Origin: Niveispirillum sp943370215
GTDB lineage: Bacteria; Pseudomonadota; Alphaproteobacteria; Azospirillales; Azospirillaceae
NCBI GenBank assembly: GCA_943370215.1
Contig: CALRQC020000020.1
Location: forward strand, 1 to 64,000
DNA length: 64,000 nucleotides
Direction: 5' to 3'
Under the pieces are notes generated by a model. The model was not told where the DNA came from. It searched no databases and saw only the letters and a list, made by a program, of their open reading frames with translations. The position numbers and the translations under genes are program-made. Below are positions 15,145-24,091 of this stretch, in pieces (the first letter of the stretch is position 1; every line of letters begins with the position of its first letter).

Positions 15145-17892
15145 TTATGTGTCCAGTAAAATAACCGAAATGGAGGATTTTTGGGGTATTGGGCGTAGGC
15201 CGGTGCGATCGTATAGAAATTCAACCTCTCCCACCTGTACCACCAGTCCCTCCGCCACCGCCTTCACCACCGGCACTGCCTCTGCCTGCACGCCGCGCAA
15301 CAGGTGGGCGGGGATGGTCAGGGCGGTGATGGGGTGGCCGAAGGCACCGACCGTACCGGCTTCCAGCTCCACCCGCCGGTCGCGGTCGCCCAGCCGGGTG
15401 GCGACTTCCGCCATGGCCTCCCCGTCCTGAACCAGCGTTTCGGCATCCCATTTCAGCCAATCCAGCGCAACATGGTGGACCACTTGCCGTTCTGCCGCGT
15501 TCTTGCCCAGGATATGGTTGAAATGCTGGTTCCACAGGCCGACCGTATCCCCATCCAGCCGTTTTGCCAGGGCCAGCAGCGCATCGGGGTGGGTGATGTT
15601 TTCCACCAGCGTCCGGTTCATCGCCGGTATCTGCCAGACCGGGTTTTCCGCCAGTGCCTCTGCCGTGGCGGCCAGGGCCAGCAGGTTGCGATAGACGGTG
15701 CCAACCCCGCTGCCTGCCCCCGGTTTCGGCTTGCCATCGCGCCGCAACCCATCCACCAGGGCGGCAGCGCCCGGTGACAGGACTAGGGCGCGCGGGTGGG
15801 TGAAACCGTCGGGCCGGCTTTTGCGCCAGCGGTGGCGGTGCAGCCGGCCCAGCCGCTGCAGCAACACATCCGCCGGGCAGAGGTCGGTCACCAGCAGATC
15901 GGCATCAATATCCAGGCTTTGCTCTGCCGTCTGGGTGGTGACGGCGATGCAGCCCTTCTCGCTGCGTTCTCCCCCAAATGCCTTTTCCAGCGCCTGATCC
16001 AGCAGCCTTCTGTCCTCCGCCGCAAAACGGGCATGGTGTGGGGCCGGGCGACCCGCGACCTGGAACAGCAAATCCCGGTCGGGGCACAGGCTTTCCAGCA
16101 GCACCTGGGTTTCCACCGCATCGCGCACCGTGTTGCGCATCACCAGCACATGCGCGCCGGCCTCTGCGGCACGGATGGCCTGGCGCAACAATGCGTCCAG
16201 CGCTGCCGGATCATGCCGTTCCAGGGCGATATCCCGTACCGCCATCGTTCCATCCGGGGGCAGCGGGGCCGTGCCCGCCCCCAGCAGACAGGGATAGGGG
16301 ACATCCATGGCGGTGGCCAGATCGGGCCGTGTGGTCTTGGCCAGGGCCGCCCGCGCCACGGCACCCAATGTGGCCGACATCAACAGGGTGATGCCACCAG
16401 CGGCCCGGTGTTGATCCAGCACATGGGCCAGCAGTGCGGTCATATAGGGATCGCTGGCATGAACTTCGTCCACCACCAGCAATTGCCGCAGCATGGCGGC
16501 AGAGCGCAGGGGGGCATGGCGCACCTGCAACCCGCCCAGCAGCAATTGATCGATGGTGCCCACCATCACCGGCCCGGCCAGATAACGGCTGCTATGGGCG
16601 GCTGCCCAGCGCCGGTCGTCCAGCCGATCCCCATCGCCATCCGGCCAGGCGATCCGGTGGCCGGGCAGGCGTACCCCTTCATCCCCATCCACCTTCAGAT
16701 ATCCGGGGACGGCCAGCCCCACCGGCGGGGCGGCATCCCCCAACGCTTGCTTCAGCAGATTATGAATGCGCCCCTGAATCTGTACCGCAGAGGCGCGGGT
16801 GGGCAGGGCGAAATACATCCCGTCCACCTTTCCGGCGCGCAGCAGGGACAGGAACAGGGCGACAGCGGCCTCTGTCTTGCCGCTGCCGGTTTCCGCCTCT
16901 GCCACCAGGGTGGCGCCGGGGCGCAGGGCGGTCGCATCCAGCGCCAGCATGGCCGCTTGCAAGGGGCGGGGCTGCCAGGATGCCGCTGCGGCAACCGGAA
17001 ACAGCCCGGCAAAGTGCCAGGGCAAAGCGGCGGCCCCGGTCTGGCGCCGGGCGGCATCCAGATGGCGCGCGCGCAGCATCTCCCTTGCCTGCGCCTGCGA
17101 CCAGGCAAACCGGTCATCGCCCCAGCCGGTCAGTTCCGCCGGCCCCATCAGGGGAAAGACGGCGGTGTCGGAACCCAGCCAATCCGCCCACACCATCAAC
17201 CCGGCAAGGGCATAGGTGAACCGTGCGGTGATGGGCAGCGCTTCCCCCGCATCTGCCACGAAGGCCAGCGGGAACCAGCGGCGCACCCGGTCCGACAGGT
17301 CCGCCAGGGCGACCAGTGGGTCATAGCCGCCGGTGGCCGACCAGTCGCGCGCTTCCGGATTTCCCGGCGTTTTCAGCGCACCATGGTGGGCCAGGATCGC
17401 GCTCAGCACCATGGTTGGCGGGTGTTCGTCGAAACTGTCCGGGTCTGGTTGGAACCATTGTTCCAGAATGCTGGTGTACAGCGCCCGCAGCACCCGGGTC
17501 TGCCGTTCCTTCTCGTCGATTTTCAGCGGGCGTGACGACATCAGCATCGACCAGAGCGGGGCGATATGCCCGCCGGCGGCGGCCCTGTCGCCCCGGATGC
17601 GGCGCTGAAACCGCGCCGTCACCTTGCCGGCATCATGCAGGGCGGCCAGTACGGAAAGCCGGTCGCATTCCTGCTCCGTCAGGTCGTCCCGCCCGGTCAG
17701 CCGCGCCAGCCGCCCCCGCACGCCGACCAGCCGCAGCAAGGCGCGGAAACTGGCGGCCACATCGGCGCAATGGTCGGCCAGCGTCAGGGCCAGCGGCCCC
17801 TTGTCCCCCGACAGGTCCGATTTGGCCAGGGCCAGGGCTGGCGGCACATCCTGCAACGGGGCGGGAAGAGGGCCCGACGCCATATCCATCAT
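15145..17892 (-). CDS. cas3: Cas3 HD nuclease-helicase
   Basis: The 915-residue protein has an N-terminal HD nuclease (His41 in LADHCADV; His86-Asp87 in LHDAGK) and a DExH superfamily 2 helicase with AETGSGKTEAA (Walker A), VVDEVHASD (Walker B) and LLMSATLG (motif III), then QRLGRLHRHR (motif VI). This is the signature interference effector of type I systems, degrading DNA after Cascade binding. The start overlaps the cas2e stop. It lies between cas2 and cse1, unlike the usual I-E order. Confidence 0.95.
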   Translation of the reverse strand: MMDMASGPLPAPLQDVPPALALAKSDLSGDKGPLALTLADHCADVAASFRALLRLVGVRGRLARLTGRDDLTEQECDRLSVLAALHDAGKVTARFQRRIRGDRAAAGGHIAPLWSMLMSSRPLKIDEKERQTRVLRALYTSILEQWFQPDPDSFDEHPPTMVLSAILAHHGALKTPGNPEARDWSATGGYDPLVALADLSDRVRRWFPLAFVADAGEALPITARFTYALAGLMVWADWLGSDTAVFPLMGPAELTGWGDDRFAWSQAQAREMLRARHLDAARRQTGAAALPWHFAGLFPVAAAASWQPRPLQAAMLALDATALRPGATLVAEAETGSGKTEAAVALFLSLLRAGKVDGMYFALPTRASAVQIQGRIHNLLKQALGDAAPPVGLAVPGYLKVDGDEGVRLPGHRIAWPDGDGDRLDDRRWAAAHSSRYLAGPVMVGTIDQLLLGGLQVRHAPLRSAAMLRQLLVVDEVHASDPYMTALLAHVLDQHRAAGGITLLMSATLGAVARAALAKTTRPDLATAMDVPYPCLLGAGTAPLPPDGTMAVRDIALERHDPAALDALLRQAIRAAEAGAHVLVMRNTVRDAVETQVLLESLCPDRDLLFQVAGRPAPHHARFAAEDRRLLDQALEKAFGGERSEKGCIAVTTQTAEQSLDIDADLLVTDLCPADVLLQRLGRLHRHRWRKSRPDGFTHPRALVLSPGAAALVDGLRRDGKPKPGAGSGVGTVYRNLLALAATAEALAENPVWQIPAMNRTLVENITHPDALLALAKRLDGDTVGLWNQHFNHILGKNAAERQVVHHVALDWLKWDAETLVQDGEAMAEVATRLGDRDRRVELEAGTVGAFGHPITALTIPAHLLRGVQAEAVPVVKAVAEGLVVQVGEVEFLYDRTGLRPIPQKSSISVILLDT

Positions 17893-18221
17893 TCCCCCAC
17901 GGTCCCCGCCATTGCCGGGGCAGCACCGGCCCGCAGCCGGGCCAGATACAGCCCCTCATAATCCACCAGCGCGCGTGCCGGCGTGCCCAGAAACGCCATC
18001 CCCAGCCCGCCAGGGGCCGTGCGATCCTGCCAGACCAGCACGATGCTGCCTTCCCCCAGCTCCCCATGCCATTCCACCATCACCCGCCAGATGCGGCCGC
18101 GCACGCCGGCGGTCAGCGCCGGGGCCACATAAAGGCCGGGGGCCAGTTCCAGCATGACCGATGCCAGGAAGCCCCGGAACCTGTCCGGTACATCACGCGT
18201 CACCAGCATGGTCATGGGCAT
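17889..18221 (-). CDS. cas2e: Cas2e adaptation protein
   Basis: The 110-residue protein starts MPMTMLVTRDVPDRFRGFLA and contains ELAPGLYVAPALTAGVRGRIW, the type I-E form of Cas2, which bridges two Cas1 dimers during spacer capture. It is 17 bases downstream of cas1 and overlaps cas3 by 4 bases. Confidence 0.93.
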   Translation of the reverse strand: MPMTMLVTRDVPDRFRGFLASVMLELAPGLYVAPALTAGVRGRIWRVMVEWHGELGEGSIVLVWQDRTAPGGLGMAFLGTPARALVDYEGLYLARLRAGAAPAMAGTVGE

Positions 18222-18238
18222 GGGGGCAACCTTTCCCG

Positions 18239-19105
18239 TCAGGCGGCATCGAACAGGGATTTGATCCTGTCGATCATGCCGGGGATCAGCCCCTGATCAC
18301 GGAAGGCCCGGCCGGCAATACGGCGTACCTGCCGTTCCAGCGGTACGGTTGGGTCTTTTTCCGCCGCTTTCACCGCCTGGAAGGCGATAGGCAGGGTCAT
18401 CTGGTCGCGGTACAGGTCGGCAATATCCAGGATGAAAGCGTTGGCGGAATCCTCGTGGATGAAGCCCAGTTGCGGCACAGCGGCTGTGGCCGCCACGGCA
18501 ATGGCGGCCGCCGCCTCCACCGCCGTGGCAGCATGGTTGATGGCTTGGTTGGGCGCATCGGCAGCATTGGGGTTGGCGCGGTCATAGCGCCTGCCATCCC
18601 ACTGTATGCCGTGGCGTTTGGCCAGCAGCCGGTAGGTTTCCTTCATCCGCGCCCCCTCAATCCCGCGCAGCACGGTGATATCCTGGTGCGGCAGCACCTC
18701 CCCCAGGCGCCAGGCATAAAGCCGGCGGGCGATGGACAGGCGCGCGCCTTCCGCATCGGCCCAGACGCGGGCCTGCCGCCGTGCGATCTGGCTGTTATCG
18801 GCGCCCAGGGGCGGGGCGGTATAGGCCCGCACCCCATCATCCCCCACGGCGGCCAGCCCGGTGCCATGGCGCGCCAGCAGGCGCAGCACATCATGGCTGA
18901 CCGTGCTGCCCGGCCCCAGCAGGATCAGGCTGATGCTCTGAAAGGGAATATCATAAAGCCCGGCCGGCATATCCGGCCCGCCGGCAGCGGCGAAGCGCAG
19001 ACAGCCATTTTCCACCGTCAAGCCCCCCCGCGAAAGCCAGATCAAGCCATGGCGGTCAGCGTGCGGCACCCGCGCCGTCTCCAGCCCCAACCGCCCTTTC
19101 AGCAT
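18239..19105 (-). CDS. cas1e: Cas1e integrase
   Basis: The 288-residue spacer integrase has the metal site Glu150 (LRGIEGARMK), His217 (GFIHEDS) and Asp227/Asp230 (FILDIADLY). The I-E-specific beginning MLKGRLGLETARVPHADRHG is present. GAGAGGGAAATTC precedes ATG 19105. It is the first gene of the cas operon and lies next to the array leader, where new spacers are added. Confidence 0.95.
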   Translation of the reverse strand: MLKGRLGLETARVPHADRHGLIWLSRGGLTVENGCLRFAAAGGPDMPAGLYDIPFQSISLILLGPGSTVSHDVLRLLARHGTGLAAVGDDGVRAYTAPPLGADNSQIARRQARVWADAEGARLSIARRLYAWRLGEVLPHQDITVLRGIEGARMKETYRLLAKRHGIQWDGRRYDRANPNAADAPNQAINHAATAVEAAAAIAVAATAAVPQLGFIHEDSANAFILDIADLYRDQMTLPIAFQAVKAAEKDPTVPLERQVRRIAGRAFRDQGLIPGMIDRIKSLFDAA

Positions 19106-19138
19106 GAATTTCCCTCTCGCAATAGGGGATATGATCAG

Positions 19139-19167
19139 ATAATATTCTGGACGAAAATCTTGGACAA
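19139..19167 (-). promoter_or_regulatory. sigma70-like promoter of the cas operon
   Basis: On the minus strand TTGTCC (19162-19167) and TATTAT (19139-19144) are 17 bases apart, about 34 bases before the cas1 start. The -35 element overlaps that of the array promoter on the other strand. Confidence 0.55.
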
Positions 19168-19188
19168 GTGAATTTTCTCAGGTATATA
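19160..19188 (+). promoter_or_regulatory. sigma70-like promoter of the CRISPR array
   Basis: TTGGAC (19160-19165) and TATATA (19183-19188) are 17 bases apart on the plus strand. The predicted start is at about 19195, only a few bases before the first repeat at 19198, so the transcribed leader would be almost nil. Confidence 0.6.
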
Positions 19189-19197
19189 GAGGCCAGA

Positions 19198-21177
19198 GGC
19201 TCCCCCACAGACGTGGGGATGGACCCGCCTCATTGATCTTCTGCGACATCCAATCCAAGGCTCCCCCACAGACGTGGGGATGGACCTGAGGCCGCTGCGC
19301 AACGGTCGGCAGGCGCAAGGGCTCCCCCACAGACGTGGGGATGGACCCTGGTCAGCCCATCGGCCAGCTCGGCGCCGTTTGGCTCCCCCACAGACGTGGG
19401 GATGGACCTCACTGGTGCCGTCCACCACCTCCGCCGCCGTCGGCTCCCCCACAGACGTGGGGATGGACCTGATCATGCTGACGGTGTCGATGTAATCCGG
19501 CAGGCTCCCCCACAGACGTGGGGATGGACCCACTTGCAGGGCACTGCCAGGAAGACGAGCCCCGGCTCCCCCACAGACGTGGGGATGGACCTAAAGGCGA
19601 TCTTTCACCCGCTGATCTAGAGGAGGCTCCCCCACAGACGTGGGGATGGACCTGATACCGGTCGTGATGTTCCCGCCGTCGTGGAGGCTCCCCCACAGAC
19701 GTGGGGATGGACCCGGTGTCACCGACGGCCAGACCGTGATTTCTTCGGCTCCCCCACAGACGTGGGGATGGACCCCGATGATGATCAGCCATAGCGACCA
19801 AAGCCATGGCTCCCCCACAGACGTGGGGATGGACCCCTCGCGCTGTCCGGCGACCGCAAGTCTGGGGTGGCTCCCCCACAGACGTGGGGATGGACCCAAC
19901 GCATCCGCCGCCTCAAGCCGGGGCTGCAAGGCTCCCCCACAGACGTGGGGATGGACCTGACCGGCGCTATGCATATTTTCACCGGCCTTCGGCTCCCCCA
20001 CAGACGTGGGGATGGACCTCCTGCGTCACAGCCCTGACCTTGGCCAGCGCGGGCTCCCCCACAGACGTGGGGATGGACCCATCATCAACTGGCGTGAGCA
20101 GTCGTTCGGCAAGGCTCCCCCACAGACGTGGGGATGGACCCGCATCGAGCGCACCGGATATCCGCGCAGCCCGGGCTCCCCCACAGACGTGGGGATGGAC
20201 CCGACGGCGGCGACCCGGAAGGGCAGGCCGACAGGGCTCCCCCACAGACGTGGGGATGGACCTCACCTATTTGTATCCAGCGGAAATGCGATACTGGCTC
20301 CCCCACAGACGTGGGGATGGACCCCACGCTGGTGGCAGTCCCTGTCCCCCGCTGATGGCTCCCCCACAGACGTGGGGATGGACCCCGCGCGTCACCGGCT
20401 GGCTCTGCGTCCACCTCGGCTCCCCCACAGACGTGGGGATGGACCTCTTCCGCAAGCCGCCGGCGCTGACCATGCCAGGGCTCCCCCACAGACGTGGGGA
20501 TGGACCGGAGCTTTACATCGGCTCGCTGGCGGCCTGGAAGGCTCCCCCACAGACGTGGGGATGGACCCTTGGGGGGCGAGACTATGACGATGCGGAAAGC
20601 GGCTCCCCCACAGACGTGGGGATGGACCTTGGTCGATCCGGCCTACCCCGATCCCCGAGCTGGCTCCCCCACAGACGTGGGGATGGACCCCGATGCTCGC
20701 CGTTGCAGCGTCGCAATCTGTCGGCTCCCCCACAGACGTGGGGATGGACCTGCTACAAGAAGACGCGCAGGCAACATCGTGTTGGCTCCCCCACAGACGT
20801 GGGGATGGACCTTTCACGCGGCAGCCGCTCCACCCACGGCGTCAGGCTCCCCCACAGACGTGGGGATGGACCATGGCGGGCCTCGTCCCATGTCATGCCG
20901 CTTGCGGCTCCCCCACAGACGTGGGGATGGACCTATGCCGATTAACACTTCCCGTCAACTTCCTGAGGCTCCCCCACAGACGTGGGGATGGACCCCGCAT
21001 CCATTCTCGGGATGCGGTTGGGGGGCTGGCTCCCCCACAGACGTGGGGATGGACCTGCTCCGCCATATCCTCTTGGCGCTTGCCAATGGGCTCCCCCACA
21101 GACGTGGGGATGGACCGTCGTTGTCGTCGATGGGGTCGGCCTGGAAAAGGGCTCCCCCACAGACGTGGGGATAGTCC
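19198..21177 (+). CRISPR. type I-E CRISPR array, 33 repeats and 32 spacers
   Basis: A 28-bp repeat beginning GGCTCCCCCACAGACG and ending TGGGGATGGACC recurs every 61 bases from 19198 to 21150, giving 33 repeats and 32 spacers of 33 bp. The repeat contains a CCCCAC/GTGGGG hairpin with a 4-base AGAC loop, as Cas6e needs, and is laid out like the E. coli I-E repeat. All inner repeats look identical. The last (21150) ends ATAGTCC instead of ATGGACC, which marks the leader-distal end. The leader lies at the left, next to cas1, so transcription is plus-strand. No spacer source can be named without a search. Confidence 0.98.
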
Positions 21178-21182
21178 CCGCA

Positions 21183-21200
21183 GGGGGCGCGACTGCCCCC
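21183..21200. terminator. hairpin at the distal end of the CRISPR array
   Basis: GGGGGC and GCCCCC (21183-21188, 21195-21200) flank a 6-base loop just behind the degenerate last repeat. It lies between the end of the array and the convergent end of proB and may stop both transcripts. No T run follows. Confidence 0.4.
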
Positions 21201-21231
21201 GTTCCCGCGTGGTCAATGTTTCAGAACAGGG

Positions 21232-22401
21232 TTATCCCAGGACCAGATCGTCGCGGTGGATGATTTCGTCGCGTCCGCGATACCCCAGCACCGCTTCAAT
21301 CTCCGCACTGCGACGGCCGGCGATGGCGCGGGCATCGTCGGCCCCATAGGCGCAGAGCCCGCGCCCCACGGTACGCCCATCCGGCCCCTGTACCAGCACC
21401 AGATCGCCGCGTTCGAAATCCCCCGTCACGTCACGCACCCCGGCCGGGAGCAGCGATCCACCCTTCAGCAGCGCGCTGACGGCGCCATCATCCACCATCA
21501 GTGTGCCCAGCGGCTTCAGCGAGCCGGCAATCCAGCGCTTGCGGGCGGTACGCGGCTCGGCCCCCGGCACGAACCATGTGGCCAGCGCGCCCCCTTGCTC
21601 CACCGGTTTCAACAGGGCTGCCAGCGGGTTCATCCGCTTGCCCATGGCAATGGCCATGCGACAGCCGGCAGACAGGGCGATTCGCCCGGCGACAATCTTG
21701 GTCACCATGCCGCCACTGCTGTAACCCGGCGGTGGCTCTCCGGCCATGCCGACGATTTCCGGCGTGATCTCCCGGACCAGGGGGATGTGCCGGGCATTGG
21801 GGTCCTTGCGTGGATCGTCCGTGTAGAGCCCGTCAATGTCCGACAGCAATACCAGCGTATCGGCGCTGATCATCTGGGCCACGCGGGCGGCCAGCCGGTC
21901 ATTGTCGCCAAAGCGGATTTCCGCCGTCGCCACCGTGTCATTCTCATTGATGACGGGCACCGCCCCCAGCTTCAGCAGGGTTTCAATCGTGGCGCGACCA
22001 TTCAGGTGGCGGCGGCGGTCTTCCGTATCATCCAGTGTTAGCAGCACCTGGGCCACGGTAATCCCGTGGCGGGCCAGCGTTTCCTGATAGGCGTGGGCCA
22101 GCCGGATCTGCCCGGTGGCGGCGGCGGCCTGCTTTTCCTCCAGCCGCAGGGGGCGGCCCACCAGCCCCAGATGTTCGCGTCCGCAGGCGACGGCACCAGA
22201 GGTGACCACCACCACCTCCACCCCCTGTGCGCGCAGGGCAGCCAGATCATCGGCCACCGAGTCCAGCCATTCACGGCGGATACGGTGCGTGACCGCATCG
22301 ACCATCAAAGCCGAGCCGATCTTGACGATCAGTCGCCGAGCCGAGCCCAAATCCTGCGAAGCCGCACCCGCGTCACCCATATCATTCCATCCTGACAGCA
22401 T
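21232..22401 (-). CDS. proB: glutamate 5-kinase
   Basis: ProB makes glutamyl 5-phosphate, the first step of proline synthesis. The protein has an amino-acid-kinase domain (ARRLIVKIGSALMVD near the start, VVTSGAVACGREHLG, NENDTVATAEIRFGDNDRLAARVA, and YSSGGMVTKIVAGRIA) and a C-terminal PUA domain (about 290-389, LKPLGTLMVDDGAVSALLKG). The likely start is ATG 22401 or the ATG at about 22380 (MGDAGAAS). The usual neighbour obgE is absent; proB sits between the CRISPR array and the Ter cluster. Confidence 0.95.
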   Translation of the reverse strand: MLSGWNDMGDAGAASQDLGSARRLIVKIGSALMVDAVTHRIRREWLDSVADDLAALRAQGVEVVVVTSGAVACGREHLGLVGRPLRLEEKQAAAATGQIRLAHAYQETLARHGITVAQVLLTLDDTEDRRRHLNGRATIETLLKLGAVPVINENDTVATAEIRFGDNDRLAARVAQMISADTLVLLSDIDGLYTDDPRKDPNARHIPLVREITPEIVGMAGEPPPGYSSGGMVTKIVAGRIALSAGCRMAIAMGKRMNPLAALLKPVEQGGALATWFVPGAEPRTARKRWIAGSLKPLGTLMVDDGAVSALLKGGSLLPAGVRDVTGDFERGDLVLVQGPDGRTVGRGLCAYGADDARAIAGRRSAEIEAVLGYRGRDEIIHRDDLVLG

Positions 22402-22818
22402 ATCCTTGCCTTATGCTTTTCAGAAAGCCGACTGGTCAATGCACGAAGCAATATTGCGGCCATGCCGATAGGGCGGGCCGGCCGGCATGGCGGAAAGCAG
22501 CACAGCCGGCACCGCCCAGCCCCCATCGCCTCTCAGGAGGGTGGGGATAATGGCAGGACGATCAAGCGATTCAACACTCCCCCAGCAATGAGCCATCTTG
22601 TGTGCCCTTGCCCGATAAGGGGGAGGAAATTTATATATGAGCTACTTCAACGTGAATGTGACTTGACTTGGCTGCCCCGTCTGCGAGAGGCTTTCGCCAA
22701 ATTTTCGGCTCTTGGGTGCTTCATGTCCCGCTGGGACAATAGGCAAATGAAGATGCTGAAATTATTCGTGCTTTATTTCTCAGTTCACCTCATCAACGAC
22801 AATATCGGAGCTATCCAA
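22402..22818 (+). promoter_or_regulatory. intergenic control region upstream of the ter cluster
   Basis: No gene is supported in this 417-base gap between divergent proB and terD. It is AT-richer than its surroundings near the ter start. A perfect inverted repeat TGTCCC-GCT-GGGACA lies at 22724-22738, about 80 bases before terD, and is a candidate operator. A TTGACT is present near 22661 but has no well-spaced -10. Confidence 0.45.
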
Positions 22819-23397
22819 ATGGCTGTTTCGCTGTCTAAGGGGGGGAATGTCTCCCTGAGTAAGGAGGCCCCGGGTCTGACGGCCATCATTGTTGGCCTGG
22901 GTTGGGACGCCCGCGTCACGGACGGCTCCGGCTTTGATCTGGATGCCTCGGCCTTCCTGCTGAATGATGGCGGCAAGGTCCGCGGCGATGCCGATTTCAT
23001 CTTCTATAACAACAAGACCTCTGCCGATGGTTCCGTGGTCCACCAGGGCGACAACCAGTCCGGTGTTGGTGAGGGGGATGATGAGACCCTGACGATCGAT
23101 CTGTCCAAGGTGCCCGCTGATGTCCAGAAGGTCGCCTTTTCGGTCACCATCCATGAGGCGGAGGCTCGCCGGCAGAATTTCGGTCAGGTTTCCAACGCCT
23201 ATATCCGCGTCCTGAACAAGGCCGACAACAAGGAGATCGCCCGCTACGACCTCTCCGAAGATTACTCCACGGAGACGGCGATGATCTTTGGCGAGATCTA
23301 CCGGAGTGGTGCCGAGTGGAAGTTCAAGGCTGTCGGCCAGGGCTTCGCGGGCGGCCTTGGGCCGCTGGCAAAGAATTTCGGGGTCAATATCGGCTAA
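22819..23397 (+). CDS. terD: TerD-family calcium-binding protein (copy 1)
   Basis: The 192-residue TerD protein starts at ATG 22819 after GGAG; a longer upstream reading gives no family sequence. It has MAVSLSKGGNVSLSKEAPGL, GLGWDARVTDGSGFDLDASA, and the acidic calcium loops HQGDNQSGVGEGDDE (76-89) and DLSEDYSTETAM. TerD folds as a beta sandwich that binds Ca2+ through these acidic residues and is linked to tellurite resistance, phage inhibition and colicin resistance in enterobacteria. First of four family members in the cluster; nearly the same as the copy at 25951. Confidence 0.93.
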   Translation: MAVSLSKGGNVSLSKEAPGLTAIIVGLGWDARVTDGSGFDLDASAFLLNDGGKVRGDADFIFYNNKTSADGSVVHQGDNQSGVGEGDDETLTIDLSKVPADVQKVAFSVTIHEAEARRQNFGQVSNAYIRVLNKADNKEIARYDLSEDYSTETAMIFGEIYRSGAEWKFKAVGQGFAGGLGPLAKNFGVNIG

Positions 23398-23409
23398 AAG
23401 GGAATCGGG

Positions 23410-23994
23410 ATGACTGTCTCTCTCTCAAAAGGCCAGAAGGTCAGCCTGTCCAAGGACGGCGCCTCTTTAACCCGCATTTTCATGGGGCTTGGCTGGGATG
23501 TGGCCAAGAAGGGGGGCCTGCTGGGCGGGCTGTTCGGTGGTGCGCCCGAGAATATCGACCTCGACGCCTCCTGCCTTGTCTTCGACGAATCCGGCAAGCT
23601 GGTGGATGAAATCTGGTTCCGTCAACTCAAGGGGATGAACGGCGCCATTCTTCATACGGGTGACAACCTCACCGGTGCCGGCGACGGCGATGACGAGACC
23701 ATCAAGGTTGATTTGTCGAAGTTGCCCACCAGCGTCAGGGCGCTGGTCTTTACCGTCAACTCCTTCTGCGGACAGACCTTCGACAAGGTGGCCAACGCCT
23801 ATTGCCGCGTGGTTGACGAGGTGTCGGGCAAGGAACTGGCCAAATTCTCCCTTGGTGAATCGGGCGGTCATACCGGTTTGGTGATGGCGAAGATCTATCG
23901 CCACAATGGGGAGTGGAAGATCCATGCGATCGGCGAGAAGACGATTGGCCGCACCTTCCACGACATGATGCCTGCGATCCAGTCGGCCCTGTGA
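23410..23994 (+). CDS. terZ: TerD-family protein, TerZ/TerX-like (copy 2)
   Basis: The 194-residue protein begins MTVSLSKGQKVSLSKDGASL and carries an insertion GGLLGGLFGGAPENI (35-49) between GLGWD and IDLDASCLVF, characteristic of the TerZ/TerX branch. The calcium loop HTGDNLTGAGDGDDE is intact. It follows copy 1 by 12 bases with AAAGGGAATCGGG upstream. The symbol terZ is by similarity of the insertion; this branch can also be annotated terD. Confidence 0.8.
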   Translation: MTVSLSKGQKVSLSKDGASLTRIFMGLGWDVAKKGGLLGGLFGGAPENIDLDASCLVFDESGKLVDEIWFRQLKGMNGAILHTGDNLTGAGDGDDETIKVDLSKLPTSVRALVFTVNSFCGQTFDKVANAYCRVVDEVSGKELAKFSLGESGGHTGLVMAKIYRHNGEWKIHAIGEKTIGRTFHDMMPAIQSAL

Positions 23995-24091
23995 TGCCAG
24001 GCCGCGATGGGAGGGACTCATCGCGGCCTGCATAGGCTGTGCGTGATGATCGATGTGAAGGGTGCCCTGGCGCGCGTGAAGGGGATGTGGA

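Noticed and set aside
15796..17535. A long plus-strand open frame of 579 codons opposite cas3
   Set aside because: It is the antisense shadow of a high-GC gene; its product is low complexity (Gly, Gln, Arg, Pro), and cas3 has full HD and helicase motifs on the other strand.
19806..20945. Open frames running through the CRISPR array
   Set aside because: They are made only of the translated 28-bp repeat and random spacers (recurring PPQTWGWT, PHRRGDGP, SPTDVGMD).
22462..22818. An N-terminal extension of the first TerD protein
   Set aside because: The frame is open upstream but the added residues do not resemble TerD, and ATG 22819 has a proper ribosome-binding site and the family's usual start MAVSLSKGG.
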